A stretch of DNA of 47,915 bases, taken from Deltaproteobacteria bacterium (GTDB lineage: Bacteria > Desulfobacterota > Deferrimicrobia > J040). The position numbers were made by a program, and so were the translations under genes. The notes under the pieces are model-generated. The model was not told the origin of the DNA. It did not search any database and was given only the letters and a program-made list of their open reading frames with translations. The stretch's first letter is position 1; every line of letters starts with the position of its first letter. Where the stretch lies: positions 20,836 to 68,750 of the forward strand of contig WVXK01000062.1 in NCBI GenBank assembly GCA_011773515.1, given 5' to 3'. Of the stretch, positions 36,278-45,133 are shown piece by piece.

Positions 36278-37392
36278 AGCCCTCTTTCGTACACCCTGTA
36301 GATTTTGTAAGGGTCCTTCACGATTCTCGAGATGATCTTGTTCATGATCACATTGTCCTCCAGGATCCATGAGAGCTCGCCTTTGTAATACCCATTCTCC
36401 GGCCCGACACGGAAGATTTCCTCGAGAAGGGCAGATTCGATGCCGCTCCTCCTGTATTCATCCACCACCCCCATGACGAGAACCCGCAACCGATCCAGTT
36501 TTTTTCTCGCTCCCAGAAGTTTCAGGAAACCAAAAGGGAAAAGCCGCCCGTTCAACTCTTTGAGCACCGGGTTATAATCGGGAATGGCGATGAAAAATCC
36601 CACGGGACGATCCGCAATATATGCGAAAAACACAATTTCCGGGTCGACTATCTGTTTCAAGTTCTGGCCGAGGTACCTAACCTCATCATCGCTCATAGGG
36701 GTAAAACCCCAGTTATCCTCCCAGGCAGAATTGTATATCCGGGAGACAATCTTGAGATCTTCCTGGAAGTTTTTCATGTCGAGCTTTCTCAGGGTGACTT
36801 TCGTCCTCCTCTTCATCCTCTCACTCACCCGCACAATCGCTTCCGGAGTCGTTCCGTCATACTCGGTAAAGTAGGCGTAAAGATCCTTGGCTTTTTGGAA
36901 ACCGCACTCCTCCAGAAGCCTTCCGTAATAGCGGAAATTGTAGGGCATCATGATAGAGGGTGGGCTTTCAAAACCCTTCACGAGGATTCCCACCTCATCG
37001 TTTGTGCTGAAACTGACCGGGCCGATGACACCCTCCATCCCTTTTTCCCGGAGGCTGTCTGAGGCTCTGTCCAGAAGAGCGCGGGCAACATCGGGGTTGT
37101 CGACACAGTCGAAAAAGCCAAAAAACCCCTTCTTTTCAGTGTGGTAGTCCACATAGTTCCAGTCTATGTGCGCGGTGACACGCCCGATAACTTCCCCCTT
37201 CCCCGACAGGGCAAGGTAATATTCCACGCTGGCATGTCTGAAGAAAGGGTTCTTCCGCGGGTTGAAAAAGTTCATTCTTTCGTAGGTGAGATGGGGAACG
37301 TAAAATTGAGAGCTGGAATAGAGCAGGAGGGGAAACTTTATGAACCTCAGGAGGTCTCTTCGGGAAAAGGGATTAACCGCGACAATTCTCAA
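36274..37392 (-). CDS. GNAT-superfamily acyltransferase, YghO / bacterial ceramide synthase type
   Basis: 372 residues from TTG 37392, 10 bases after the upstream stop. No signal peptide. Characteristic stretches are 'FVPHLTYERMNFFNPRKNPFF', 'GVIGPVSFSTNDEVGILVKGF', 'PPSIMMPYNFRYYGRLLEECGF' and 'KDLYAYF'; a second acetyltransferase-like lobe has 'FFAYIADRPVGFFIAIPDYN' and 'GVVDEYRRSGIESALLEEI'. This pattern is that of the E. coli YghO family, to which the Caulobacter ceramide synthase (bCerS) belongs. It would N-acylate the sphingoid base made by the upstream enzyme. The family call is good; the substrate is inferred from the operon. Confidence 0.8.
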   Translation of the reverse strand: MRIVAVNPFSRRDLLRFIKFPLLLYSSSQFYVPHLTYERMNFFNPRKNPFFRHASVEYYLALSGKGEVIGRVTAHIDWNYVDYHTEKKGFFGFFDCVDNPDVARALLDRASDSLREKGMEGVIGPVSFSTNDEVGILVKGFESPPSIMMPYNFRYYGRLLEECGFQKAKDLYAYFTEYDGTTPEAIVRVSERMKRRTKVTLRKLDMKNFQEDLKIVSRIYNSAWEDNWGFTPMSDDEVRYLGQNLKQIVDPEIVFFAYIADRPVGFFIAIPDYNPVLKELNGRLFPFGFLKLLGARKKLDRLRVLVMGVVDEYRRSGIESALLEEIFRVGPENGYYKGELSWILEDNVIMNKIISRIVKDPYKIYRVYERGL

Positions 37393-37402
37393 CTGCGGCC
37401 CC

Positions 37403-38596
37403 CTATATTACCCCGAGTTCCCGCCCGACCTTCTCAAGCTTTGACAGAGCAGCATCTATGTGCTCCACGTTGTGGGTTGCCATCAAGCTCACCCGTATCA
37501 GGCAATCACCTTCAGGAACAGCGGGGGCAACGACGGGGTTCACAAAAACACCCTCCTCCTGCAGCTTGATGCAGGCAGAAAAAGTCCGCACCGTATCCCC
37601 GATCCTGACGGGGATAATGGGGGTCTCGGATTTGCCCGTATCGAATCCGAGCTGCTCGAGGCCCTGTTTCATTCTCCCCGTATTTTCCCAGAGTTTTTCG
37701 ATCCGTTCCGGTTCCCGCAACATTATCTTCAGCGCCGCTCTCACCGCAGCGACATTGGCGGGGGGAATGCTGGCGCTGAACATGAGGGCCCTCGAAACAT
37801 GCATGAGATATTCGACCGTGTCTTCGTCCGAAGCAATAAATCCCCCAAGGGAGGCCAGGGACTTGCTGAAGGTACCCATGATAATCTGCACATCGTCGGC
37901 CAGGCCGAAATGGTCCGAAGTTCCTGTACCGTTCTTGCCCAGAACGCCGATGCCGTGCGCATCGTCCACCATCAGGGCAGACCCGTATTTCTTGCACAAC
38001 GGGACTATCTGGGGAAGATTTGCTATATCCCCTTCCATGCTGAACACGCCGTCGACAACCATGAGCTTCCCCTTTTCACGGGGAAGGTACTCGAGGGATC
38101 TCTCGAGATCCTCCATGTCATTGTGATTGAATTTGACGATCTTGCCGAAACTGAGCCGCGCACCGTCGATTATGCTGGCGTGGTTTAGCTTGTCCGTGAT
38201 GACGTATTCACCCTTCCCGGCAAGAGCCGATATCGTCCCTAAGTTCGTTTGAAATCCTGTGGAGAAAACAAGCGCCTTCTCCTTTCCAACGAGCTGGGCG
38301 AGCTCCTCTTCCAGTTTCCGGTGAATATCGAGGGTACCGTTTAAAAATCTGGAACCCGCGCACCCGGTTCCATATTTTCCTATCGCATCGACTGCAGCCT
38401 TTTTAACCTCGGGATGGGTGGTGAGGCCAAGATAGCTGTTCGACCCGAGCATGACAACATCTTTTCCCCCTATCCTGACCACAGGGTCCTGCGCGGAAGA
38501 GATTTCCCTGAAGAAGGGGTATATACCCATGGCTTTGACTATTTTTGACTCTTCAAAGGAAGTCGCCTTGTCCAGTATGGCTGCTCCATCAGGCAT
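37403..38596 (-). CDS. spt: Serine-palmitoyltransferase-like alpha-oxoamine synthase (Spt/Kbl/BioF family)
   Basis: 397 residues, a cytoplasmic PLP enzyme. Key residues: H139 (NHAS, stacks on PLP), D211 and H214 (DDAHGIG), and the PLP lysine K245 in [13 protein letters not shown]. Their spacing equals that of Sphingomonas serine palmitoyltransferase (H159, D231, H234, K265), while BioF is shorter between these points. 'TFSKS..S.GGF' is also typical of Spt rather than BioF or Kbl. It would condense L-serine with a fatty acyl thioester to a 3-ketosphingoid. First gene of the lipid operon; AGAGGA lies 6-7 bases before the ATG. Glycine acetyltransferase or BioF remain alternatives, but no biotin or threonine genes are near. 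Confidence 0.78.
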   Translation of the reverse strand: MPDGAAILDKATSFEESKIVKAMGIYPFFREISSAQDPVVRIGGKDVVMLGSNSYLGLTTHPEVKKAAVDAIGKYGTGCAGSRFLNGTLDIHRKLEEELAQLVGKEKALVFSTGFQTNLGTISALAGKGEYVITDKLNHASIIDGARLSFGKIVKFNHNDMEDLERSLEYLPREKGKLMVVDGVFSMEGDIANLPQIVPLCKKYGSALMVDDAHGIGVLGKNGTGTSDHFGLADDVQIIMGTFSKSLASLGGFIASDEDTVEYLMHVSRALMFSASIPPANVAAVRAALKIMLREPERIEKLWENTGRMKQGLEQLGFDTGKSETPIIPVRIGDTVRTFSACIKLQEEGVFVNPVVAPAVPEGDCLIRVSLMATHNVEHIDAALSKLEKVGRELGVI

Positions 38597-38639
38597 AGCG
38601 TATCCTCTTTGTCTCTTTTATCATTCCGGGTATAAAAAA

Positions 38640-38668
38640 ATATAATATTAAATATCCTTTATTTGCAA
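38640..38668 (-). promoter_or_regulatory. Candidate sigma-70 promoter for the spt-led lipid operon
   Basis: On the minus strand TTGCAA (38663-38668) and TTATAT (38640-38645) are 17 bases apart in very AT-rich DNA between the divergent spt and dusB genes. The leader would be about 37 bases. On the plus strand a TACAAT (38680-38685) could be the -10 box for dusB, but no good -35 is seen. Confidence 0.4.
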
Positions 38669-38717
38669 GGAAATATCGGTACAATAAAATCTGCCGGGGA
38701 GACGGCAGAGAAAAAAA

Positions 38718-39671
38718 ATGTTCCATTTCGACAAACAGCGAACCTTTTTGGCCCCTCTCGCGGGATTCTCCGACAGCCCTTTCAGGCGGATATGCAGAAA
38801 GCTCGGGGCTGACGCAGTGTTCACGGAGATGGTAAATGCTATCGGCCTCACATCACCACTATTTTCGAAAACAAAGCGTCGATACGTATACTTTTTGCCC
38901 CCGGAAAAGCCGATCGGTATCCAGTTGTTCGGTAACGATCCGGGTATCATGGCCGATGCAGCATCTATCGGGGAGGAACTCGGTTTCGATTTCGTCGACA
39001 TCAACATGGGATGTCCGATGAAAAAAATATTAAAAACCGGATCCGGGGCCCTGCTCATGAGGGACATAAGGCGTGCCTCCATGATTGTAAAGAGGGTTAA
39101 AAACAACATTCGCATACCCCTCTCCGTCAAGATAAGGACCGGCTGGGACGAACAGGACAACTCGTACGTGGATTTTGCAAGTTCCCTTGCCGATAGCGGT
39201 GCAGACGCGATTGCCGTGCATCCCCGCACCGTGTCCCAGGGTATGGAAGGGAAAGCGGATCACGGAAAAACCGCTGCCATTTGCAAGATGTCGACGGCAC
39301 CCCACGTTATCGCAAGCGGGGGAATCGAAACGGCAAGAGACGCCGTTCTCGTCAGGGAAATGTCGGGATGTGATGCCATCATGGTAGGAAGAGGGGCATT
39401 GAGAAACCCTCTCATCTTTTCCGAAATCCGGCAATTCATGAATGGTACTTCGGAAAGTGAATTTCCGGGCCTGGCGGATGTAATCCTCGACCATTTTGAT
39501 CAGGTTTACGCCTTTTACGGAGAAAAAGCGCCGACCTTTTTCAGGAAACAGATTACCTGGTACACGAGGGACCTCCCCGGGTCTGCAGGCTTCAGAAGAA
39601 GAATCAGCAAAGTGAACGACTCCGAGGAAATGAAAAGTGAAATCGAGAGCTACTTTAAAAAGCATCGTTGA
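38718..39671 (+). CDS. dusB: tRNA-dihydrouridine synthase
   Basis: 317 residues. FMN enzyme that reduces uridines in the tRNA D-loop. The TIM-barrel shows 'LAPLAGFSDSPFRRICRKLGAD', 'IGIQLFGNDP', 'FVDINMGCPMKKILKTGSGALLM' (catalytic Cys and substrate loop), 'KIRTGWDE', 'AIAVHPRT' and 'GCDAIMVGRGALRNP'. It is followed by the ntrB/ntrC pair, an arrangement well known in alphaproteobacteria, where dusB was first called nifR3. The 3' end overlaps the kinase gene by 35 bases. Confidence 0.93.
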   Translation: MFHFDKQRTFLAPLAGFSDSPFRRICRKLGADAVFTEMVNAIGLTSPLFSKTKRRYVYFLPPEKPIGIQLFGNDPGIMADAASIGEELGFDFVDINMGCPMKKILKTGSGALLMRDIRRASMIVKRVKNNIRIPLSVKIRTGWDEQDNSYVDFASSLADSGADAIAVHPRTVSQGMEGKADHGKTAAICKMSTAPHVIASGGIETARDAVLVREMSGCDAIMVGRGALRNPLIFSEIRQFMNGTSESEFPGLADVILDHFDQVYAFYGEKAPTFFRKQITWYTRDLPGSAGFRRRISKVNDSEEMKSEIESYFKKHR

Positions 39672-40734
39672 GAGCATACCGGAAGCCTTGGGGGTACCAA
39701 TACTCGTAGCCGATGACCGGGGAACCATTGTCTACGCAAACAGCTCGGCCGAAGAAACCCTTCAGGACTCATACAAAAATATCTCTAAAAAAAGCGCACA
39801 GGAACTGTTCGGAGAAATAGACAATTTCTCAAAATGCTTCAGAGAGTCTTTCGGCGGCAAACGGATTATAATATTCGACATCGCCATAAAGAGCAGGTCA
39901 GGGGATAAAATTCCCATCGATTATATGGAGCTCGCCCAGCTCATGGCACCCGGGGGCAGAGAACGCTTCTCCCTGATCTCTTTCAGGAAAAAAGAGGAAA
40001 GTATTGCGGAAAAGTTCATCGGCGATGAAAAGGTGGAAAGCAGCAACTACGAGATCATATGGAGGGGGATCAGCCACGAGGTAAAAAATCCCCTCGGGGG
40101 GATAAAGGGAGCCGCACAGATGCTCCTTAAGAACCTGGAAAAAACTTCCCCCTTCAGGAATCATGCCCACGTCATCCTCAGGGAAACAGACAGGATTGCA
40201 AGGTTTCTCGATGGCCTCCTGTCTCCTTGGCAGATCGAAAGCAAGCACGATGCCGATCTGCTCGAACTGTTGACGGAGGCTATCGAGCTCGTCAAATCCC
40301 ACATATCGGAAACAAAAAAACATATCAAAATCAACATAATAGCTGACACCTCGCTTCCCAGGATTCATTGCGACACCGATGCTCTGTTCAGGGCATTCAC
40401 GAATCTTTTAAAAAACTCTGTTGAAGCAATCGATGTACAGGGTACGATAAGAGTCACGCTGAAACTACACGAAGACCTGGTCTACGAAGCAAAAGGAGAG
40501 AGCAAAAGCTATCTTATTGAGGTAGAATTTTTCGATACGGGAAAAGAGATCAAAGAAGAGGATGTCCCCTTTCTCTTCCTCCCTTTCTACACGAACAAGC
40601 CGGGAGGAGCGGGCATGGGGCTCTTTTTCGTTAAAAACACCGTGACTTCCCAGGGGGGCTCTATACGGGTAAAGCTCTCCGAAGAAGGGAAAGCTTTCAA
40701 AGTTTACCTTCCTTTGAAAAAGGAGGAGGCGTGA
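39637..40734 (+). CDS. ntrB: Two-component histidine kinase, NtrB-like
   Basis: 365 residues from GTG 39637, with GAGG 8 bases upstream inside dusB. A PAS domain fills about residues 10-110 ('VPILVADDRGTIVYANSSAEETL'). The H-box is ISHEVKNPLGGIKGAAQML, with phospho-His near residue 149. The ATPase has the N-box 'TDALFRAFTNLLKNSVEAID', a weak G1 ('EFFDTGKEI') and G2 'GGAGMGLFFVKNTV'. No membrane segment is present, so it is a soluble sensor, as in NtrB. It would phosphorylate the response regulator encoded directly after it. Whether the signal is nitrogen status cannot be told, since no PII gene is here. Confidence 0.85.
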   Translation: MKSRATLKSIVESIPEALGVPILVADDRGTIVYANSSAEETLQDSYKNISKKSAQELFGEIDNFSKCFRESFGGKRIIIFDIAIKSRSGDKIPIDYMELAQLMAPGGRERFSLISFRKKEESIAEKFIGDEKVESSNYEIIWRGISHEVKNPLGGIKGAAQMLLKNLEKTSPFRNHAHVILRETDRIARFLDGLLSPWQIESKHDADLLELLTEAIELVKSHISETKKHIKINIIADTSLPRIHCDTDALFRAFTNLLKNSVEAIDVQGTIRVTLKLHEDLVYEAKGESKSYLIEVEFFDTGKEIKEEDVPFLFLPFYTNKPGGAGMGLFFVKNTVTSQGGSIRVKLSEEGKAFKVYLPLKKEEA

Positions 40735-40735
40735 A

Positions 40736-42199
40736 TTGGACGACAACAGGATATTGATCGCCGACGATGACAGCTCCATCAGGTGGGTCGTATCGGAAAC
40801 TGCCAGGAAAAAGGGTTTCGAGGTGGACGAGGCGGAAAACGGGAAAGAAGCCCTCGAGAAGATTCTCACCACCGACTACCTGCTCATATTTATCGATATA
40901 CGCATGCCGGAAATCGACGGCCTGACGGTAATGGAAACGGCGGTCAAAAGCCTCAACGCCCCCCGGTTCATCGTCATGACCGCCGTCAAGAGCCCGGAAC
41001 CGGCAGCGAAAGCAGCATCACTTGGAGCGATGGAGTATCTCACGAAGCCTTTCGACCTCGATGAGATCGAAAAGATCCTGGACCAGGCTTTTAATCAATC
41101 GAGGGCCGGAGATAAAGCGAAGAAAGGCGCAGAATATGGCGAAGACTATCTCTACCAGGAAAAAATAGTTGGAACCTCGAGGCCGATCATTGACCTTTAC
41201 AAGCAAATCGGCAAAATCTCCACAACGGACATTACGGTGCTCATCACGGGCGAGCGGGGAACGGGAAAAGAGCTCGTTGCGCGAACCATCCACGAACTCT
41301 CCCATGTGGACCAGAAAAAGTTCGTACCGGTAAACATGGCTGCGATCCCGAAGGAGATGGTGGAGGCGGAGATATTCGGATACGAAAAGGGCTCGTTCAC
41401 CGGCTCGGTAACGAGCAAACCGGGAATGATCGAAGCGGCCTCTGGAGGCACTCTGTTCCTCGACGAAATCGGAGATACCCCGCCCCATCTCCAGGCCAAG
41501 CTCCTCAGATTCATCCAGGAAAAGGAGTTTTACCGTCTCGGAAGCACCACCCTCAAGCAGTTCAGCGGCAGAATAATCACCGCCACGAACAAAAATCTCG
41601 AAGAGCTCGTTCAAAAGGGGCAGTTCAGGAGCGACCTCTTCGACAGGCTCAACGTATACCAGATATATATCCCGCCGCTTCGCGAGCGAAAAGAGGATAT
41701 CCCCCTGCTCGCCCGGTACATGGCGAAAAGATATTCCCTTCACCTGACTGGCAACGAGAAAGACCTGACGGAAGGTGCGATATCCGAACTGGGCAAACAC
41801 GACTGGCCCGGAAACGTCCGCGAACTGGAAAATCTCATCATGAAGGCCTGCATAAACGCAAAAGGCGATACAATGACGGAAAAAGATATTCTCCAGTCCT
41901 TGCATCCCGACAGAGGGTTTACCCAGTTTGCCGAAAAGGTCGTGCAGGACCTTTCCCTGGAAAAACTCGTGGAATTGAAAACGAAGGGGTTCGTGGAAAA
42001 GATGGGGCGGGAGATCGAATCGGAGACAGGTCTGTATGAGATGTTCATGAACCAGGTGGAAAAACCCCTGATAAAGATCATCCTGAAAGCGACAAAGGGA
42101 AATAAGATAAAAGCATCAAAAGTACTGGGAATCAACAGGAACACCCTTCATAAAAAGATCGACAAGCTGAAGATCGGCAAGAAAAAAAGCGGGAATTAG
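40736..42199 (+). CDS. ntrC: Sigma-54-dependent response regulator, NtrC-like
   Basis: 487 residues from TTG 40736 (GGAGGAGG, 6-base spacing). A receiver domain (ADDDSS acidic pair, phospho-Asp in FIDIRMPEIDG, Thr in MTAVKS, Lys in TKPFDL) is followed by the AAA+ domain with Walker A GERGTGKELVAR, Walker B GGTLFLDEIGD and the arginine-finger region FRSDLFDRLNVYQI, then a Fis-type helix-turn-helix (KASKVLGINRNTLHKKI). The sigma-54 contact loop reads GSFTGS instead of the usual GAFTGA (bases 41390-41407). It starts 1 base after the kinase stop. It would activate sigma-54 promoters on phosphorylation; the regulon is unknown. Confidence 0.9.
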   Translation: MDDNRILIADDDSSIRWVVSETARKKGFEVDEAENGKEALEKILTTDYLLIFIDIRMPEIDGLTVMETAVKSLNAPRFIVMTAVKSPEPAAKAASLGAMEYLTKPFDLDEIEKILDQAFNQSRAGDKAKKGAEYGEDYLYQEKIVGTSRPIIDLYKQIGKISTTDITVLITGERGTGKELVARTIHELSHVDQKKFVPVNMAAIPKEMVEAEIFGYEKGSFTGSVTSKPGMIEAASGGTLFLDEIGDTPPHLQAKLLRFIQEKEFYRLGSTTLKQFSGRIITATNKNLEELVQKGQFRSDLFDRLNVYQIYIPPLRERKEDIPLLARYMAKRYSLHLTGNEKDLTEGAISELGKHDWPGNVRELENLIMKACINAKGDTMTEKDILQSLHPDRGFTQFAEKVVQDLSLEKLVELKTKGFVEKMGREIESETGLYEMFMNQVEKPLIKIILKATKGNKIKASKVLGINRNTLHKKIDKLKIGKKKSGN

Positions 42200-42209
42200 G
42201 AAAAAAGAC

Positions 42210-42980
42210 GTGACCCGAAAGACCGTCCTCCTTCTGTCAGGTCTCGACCCCACCGGGGGGGCCGGGCTCCTTGCGGATGTATCTGTCATGAAAGCGGAAA
42301 AGGTCCACCCGCTGGGAGTACCGACAGCGCTCACCGTGCAGACAGGGAAAAAAGTCACACAGATCGAAAGGGTATCGCGCGATTACTTCAGAAGGTCACT
42401 CGAGGCCCTTCTTGATACGTTCACGCCGCATGGAGTGAAAATCGGCATGGTATCCTCACCCGGGATCGCACGGGAAATTTTCCGTATCCTGCGGGACCTT
42501 CAGCTGCCGTTTGTCGTCTGGGATCCGGTTCTTCACTCTACCTTCGGCACGCCCCTTACGCCGGGCAATGCACTCAAGATTCTCGAAAAAATCCTGCCTC
42601 ACTGCACGCTGGTAACCCCCAACCGGCGGGAACTCACACAGCTCTCATCCCTGTTGGGCCTCAAGGGGAGGACGAAAGAGTCCCTGGGAAGGCAGCTTTC
42701 CGAAAAATCGGCGACGGCGATTCTCGTCACGGGAGGTGAGGGAAGGCAACGGGGAATGGACTGTCTCTTCCATCAGGGGAGCATGGCGGTATTTCCCGGA
42801 AGGGCTATACAGAAAAAGGATTTCCACGGCACGGGCTGCGCCCTCTCATCAATGATACTCGCCCGTCTCGTCAAGGGTGATGATCTCCAGACTGCCATCG
42901 TGTACGCGAAGGAAAAACTCGAAGAGGGACTTCTTGGCGGATTCCGCTCTCTCGACGGGCGGTGGTTCATCGGCGGGTAA
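42210..42980 (+). CDS. thiD: Hydroxymethylpyrimidine / phosphomethylpyrimidine kinase
   Basis: 256 residues from GTG 42210. Thiamine synthesis: it phosphorylates HMP and then HMP-phosphate. Ribokinase-like fold with 'LLLSGLDPTGGAGLLADVSVMK', 'VKIGMVSSPGIAREI', 'VVWDPVLHSTFG', 'LVTPNRREL' and the anion hole/catalytic segment 'KKDFHGTGCALSSMILARL' (GTGC). The length is near the family norm. It lies 10 bases after ntrC on the same strand, so it is probably the end of that operon. No other thi gene is in the window. It converges with dnaB. Confidence 0.88.
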   Translation: MTRKTVLLLSGLDPTGGAGLLADVSVMKAEKVHPLGVPTALTVQTGKKVTQIERVSRDYFRRSLEALLDTFTPHGVKIGMVSSPGIAREIFRILRDLQLPFVVWDPVLHSTFGTPLTPGNALKILEKILPHCTLVTPNRRELTQLSSLLGLKGRTKESLGRQLSEKSATAILVTGGEGRQRGMDCLFHQGSMAVFPGRAIQKKDFHGTGCALSSMILARLVKGDDLQTAIVYAKEKLEEGLLGGFRSLDGRWFIGG

Positions 42981-43009
42981 AGGTGCAACTCAGGGGATGG
43001 TCCTGCCCA

Positions 43010-44365
43010 TCAGTATCCCCTTGCTAAATCTTCAAACCGGGTATACTCCTTCAAAAAGACCAGCTCGACCTTGCCGATGGGCCCGTTTCTATTCTTTCCT
43101 ATGATGACCTCGGCCTTTCCCTTGTCTTCTTCCCGGATCTCTGTCCTTTTGTACAGCTCGTCGCGGTAGATGAAGAGTATCAGGTCAGCGTCCTGCTCTA
43201 TGGCTCCCGATTCCCGCAAATCGGCAAGGCGCGGCCTTTTGTCATCCCGCGCCTCGAGGGCCCTGTTTAGCTGGGAAATGGCGATTACCGGAATGTTCAA
43301 TTCCTTCGCGAGAAATTTCAGCGATCTGGAGATCTCCGATATCTCCTGTTCCCGGGTATTCGCCCCCCCTCTCCCCCTCATCAGCTGGAGATAATCTACC
43401 ACGATAAGAGAGAGACCCTCTTTCAGTTCGTATTTGAGCCGTCTTGCTTTCGCACGCAACTCGAGGGAGGAGATACCGGGAGAGTCATCGATATAGATGG
43501 GGGCATCGGCGAGAATGCCCGCGGCCTTCGCGATCGCCGAGTACTCGTCACTCTTCAGGATTCCTGAGCGGAGCCGAAAAAGATCGACCCTGGCATGAGA
43601 GCAGAGCAATCTCATTGCCAGCTGCTCCTTGCTCATCTCCAGGGAAAAAATGGCTACCCCCTTTTTCCCCCTCACAGCTGCGTTATGGGCGATATTGAGG
43701 CTCAAAGCCGTCTTGCCCATACCGGGCCGGGCCGCGATAATTATCAGGTCCGATGGCTGGAACCCGAGGGTCGTTCCATCGAGGTCGGTAAAGCCGCTTG
43801 GCACGCCCCTGGTGAGCTTTCTATCCTCCGTCAGGCCTTCAATTTCCTTCAGGACCATGCTTACCATATCCCTCATCTGATGGTACGACGTGGTGGCCCT
43901 CTGTTCCGACACCCTGAAGATATCCGTCTCTGCCTTGTCGAGAAATTCCTCGGCGTCTTCAACCCCGCCGTAGCCAGACTCGACGATCCACTCGGCAGTT
44001 CTGATCATGGTTCTCAGCATCGCCTTCTCTTTCACTATCTTCGCGTATGTTGAGGCGTTGGCCGATGTCACGGTGCTGTTGACAATATCGGAAAGATAAT
44101 AATCCCCGCCGACCTCCTGAAGAACGCCCCTCGAGGCGAGGCTGTTTTTGAGAGTCAGAATGTCGATCGGTTCGTTTTTTTCGAAAAGAGACAGAAGGGA
44201 GTCAAAGATCCTGGAGTGATTATTGCTGTAAAAGTCTGCCGGCCTCAGCATCTCGATGACAGACGGCAATACCTCTGAATTCAGAAGGATGCTGCCCAGC
44301 AGCGAACGCTCGGCTTCAAGGTTGTGAGGCGGGACTTTGATCTTTTGGTCTTTCAGGTCCTGCAT
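43010..44365 (-). CDS. dnaB: Replicative DNA helicase
   Basis: 451 residues, full length. The N-terminal domain ('PPHNLEAERSLLGSILLNSEVLP') mediates hexamer packing and primase contact; the C-terminal RecA-like domain has Walker A AARPGMGKTALSLNIAHNAA, 'GVAIFSLEMSKEQLAMRLL', Walker B 'LIVVDYLQLM' and the arginine finger region near 'LADLRESGAIEQDADLILFIYRDELY'. It unwinds DNA at the fork. No intein is present, although dnaB is a common intein site. It closes the block that begins with prs. Confidence 0.97.
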   Translation of the reverse strand: MQDLKDQKIKVPPHNLEAERSLLGSILLNSEVLPSVIEMLRPADFYSNNHSRIFDSLLSLFEKNEPIDILTLKNSLASRGVLQEVGGDYYLSDIVNSTVTSANASTYAKIVKEKAMLRTMIRTAEWIVESGYGGVEDAEEFLDKAETDIFRVSEQRATTSYHQMRDMVSMVLKEIEGLTEDRKLTRGVPSGFTDLDGTTLGFQPSDLIIIAARPGMGKTALSLNIAHNAAVRGKKGVAIFSLEMSKEQLAMRLLCSHARVDLFRLRSGILKSDEYSAIAKAAGILADAPIYIDDSPGISSLELRAKARRLKYELKEGLSLIVVDYLQLMRGRGGANTREQEISEISRSLKFLAKELNIPVIAISQLNRALEARDDKRPRLADLRESGAIEQDADLILFIYRDELYKRTEIREEDKGKAEVIIGKNRNGPIGKVELVFLKEYTRFEDLARGY

Positions 44366-44378
44366 GGATCCATACCGT

Positions 44379-44825
44379 TTACTCTCCGGGGATAACAGTT
44401 ACCGTAATCTCTGCAAAATGGCCTGATGAAACTCTGATTTTCGTCCGAAACTCGCCCACAGACTTGATGGCCGAATCCAGGGCAATCTGTTTCCTGTCAA
44501 TTTCGAACCCGAGCTTGCTCAGCCCCTCGGCGATGTCGGCCGAAGTGATAGAGCCAAAAAGCTTTCCCTCTTCGCCCACTTTTGCGCGCACCACCACTTC
44601 CTGTCCATCTATTTTTTCAACGAGGGTTTTCGCCTTCTCAGATTCCTTGCTCAGTTTCGCCTCGACCATCCTCTTCTGATGCTCGAGCATCTTCACGTTC
44701 TTGGTATTTGCAACAACAGCGAGATTCCTCGGAATGAGAAAGTTTCTCCCGTAACCGTCTGCCACATCGACGATATCACCGGCGCTCCCGAGGTTCGCCA
44801 CATCCTTCGTGAGAATAATCTTCAT
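44379..44825 (-). CDS. rplI: 50S ribosomal protein L9
   Basis: 148 residues, normal length. The N-terminal RNA-binding domain has MKIILTKDVANLGSAGDIVDVADGYGRNFLIPR, followed by the long connecting helix and a C-terminal domain with 'LFGSITSADIAEGL' and 'IRVSSGHFAEITVTV'. The order rpsF-ssb-rpsR-rplI-dnaB is widely conserved in bacteria. Confidence 0.97.
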   Translation of the reverse strand: MKIILTKDVANLGSAGDIVDVADGYGRNFLIPRNLAVVANTKNVKMLEHQKRMVEAKLSKESEKAKTLVEKIDGQEVVVRAKVGEEGKLFGSITSADIAEGLSKLGFEIDRKQIALDSAIKSVGEFRTKIRVSSGHFAEITVTVIPGE

Positions 44826-44839
44826 CCCTTTCCCCCATT

Positions 44840-45097
44840 CTACCTGATCTGTGTCGTCGTAAAGGGAATTAAAGCCATGAGCCTGGCTTTCTTCAGCTCC
44901 CGCGTCAAAGCCCTCTGGTGTTTCGCACAGGTGCCGGAAATCCTCCGGGGGATGATCTTGCCTCTTTCCGTTATGAAATGCCTGAGCGTTGCAATATTCT
45001 TGTAATCGATAATCAACTCTTTATTTGCGCAGAACCTGCAAAATTTTTTCCTCTGGAACCGTCTTCTCTGAAATTTCCTCGGCCTGCTGCTCGCCAT
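44840..45097 (-). CDS. rpsR: 30S ribosomal protein S18
   Basis: 85 residues. Family pattern: '[48 protein letters not shown]'. The CxxC plus later C and H suggest a zinc-binding (C+) form. Basic N-terminus ([14 protein letters not shown]). It binds S6 in the small subunit platform; S6 is encoded just upstream in the same operon, separated by ssb. Confidence 0.97.
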   Translation of the reverse strand: MASSRPRKFQRRRFQRKKFCRFCANKELIIDYKNIATLRHFITERGKIIPRRISGTCAKHQRALTRELKKARLMALIPFTTTQIR

Positions 45098-45133
45098 ATC
45101 TTCTTCCCTCCATTGTTCGTATTCCCGTCTAAG

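Noticed and set aside
37460-38188. Plus-strand open frame of 242 codons opposite the Spt-like gene
   Set aside because: It is antisense to intact PLP-enzyme motifs and has no coding signature.
41018-41905. Minus-strand open frame of 295 codons opposite the NtrC-like gene
   Set aside because: The sense strand carries complete receiver and AAA+ motifs; the antisense product shows no recognisable domain.
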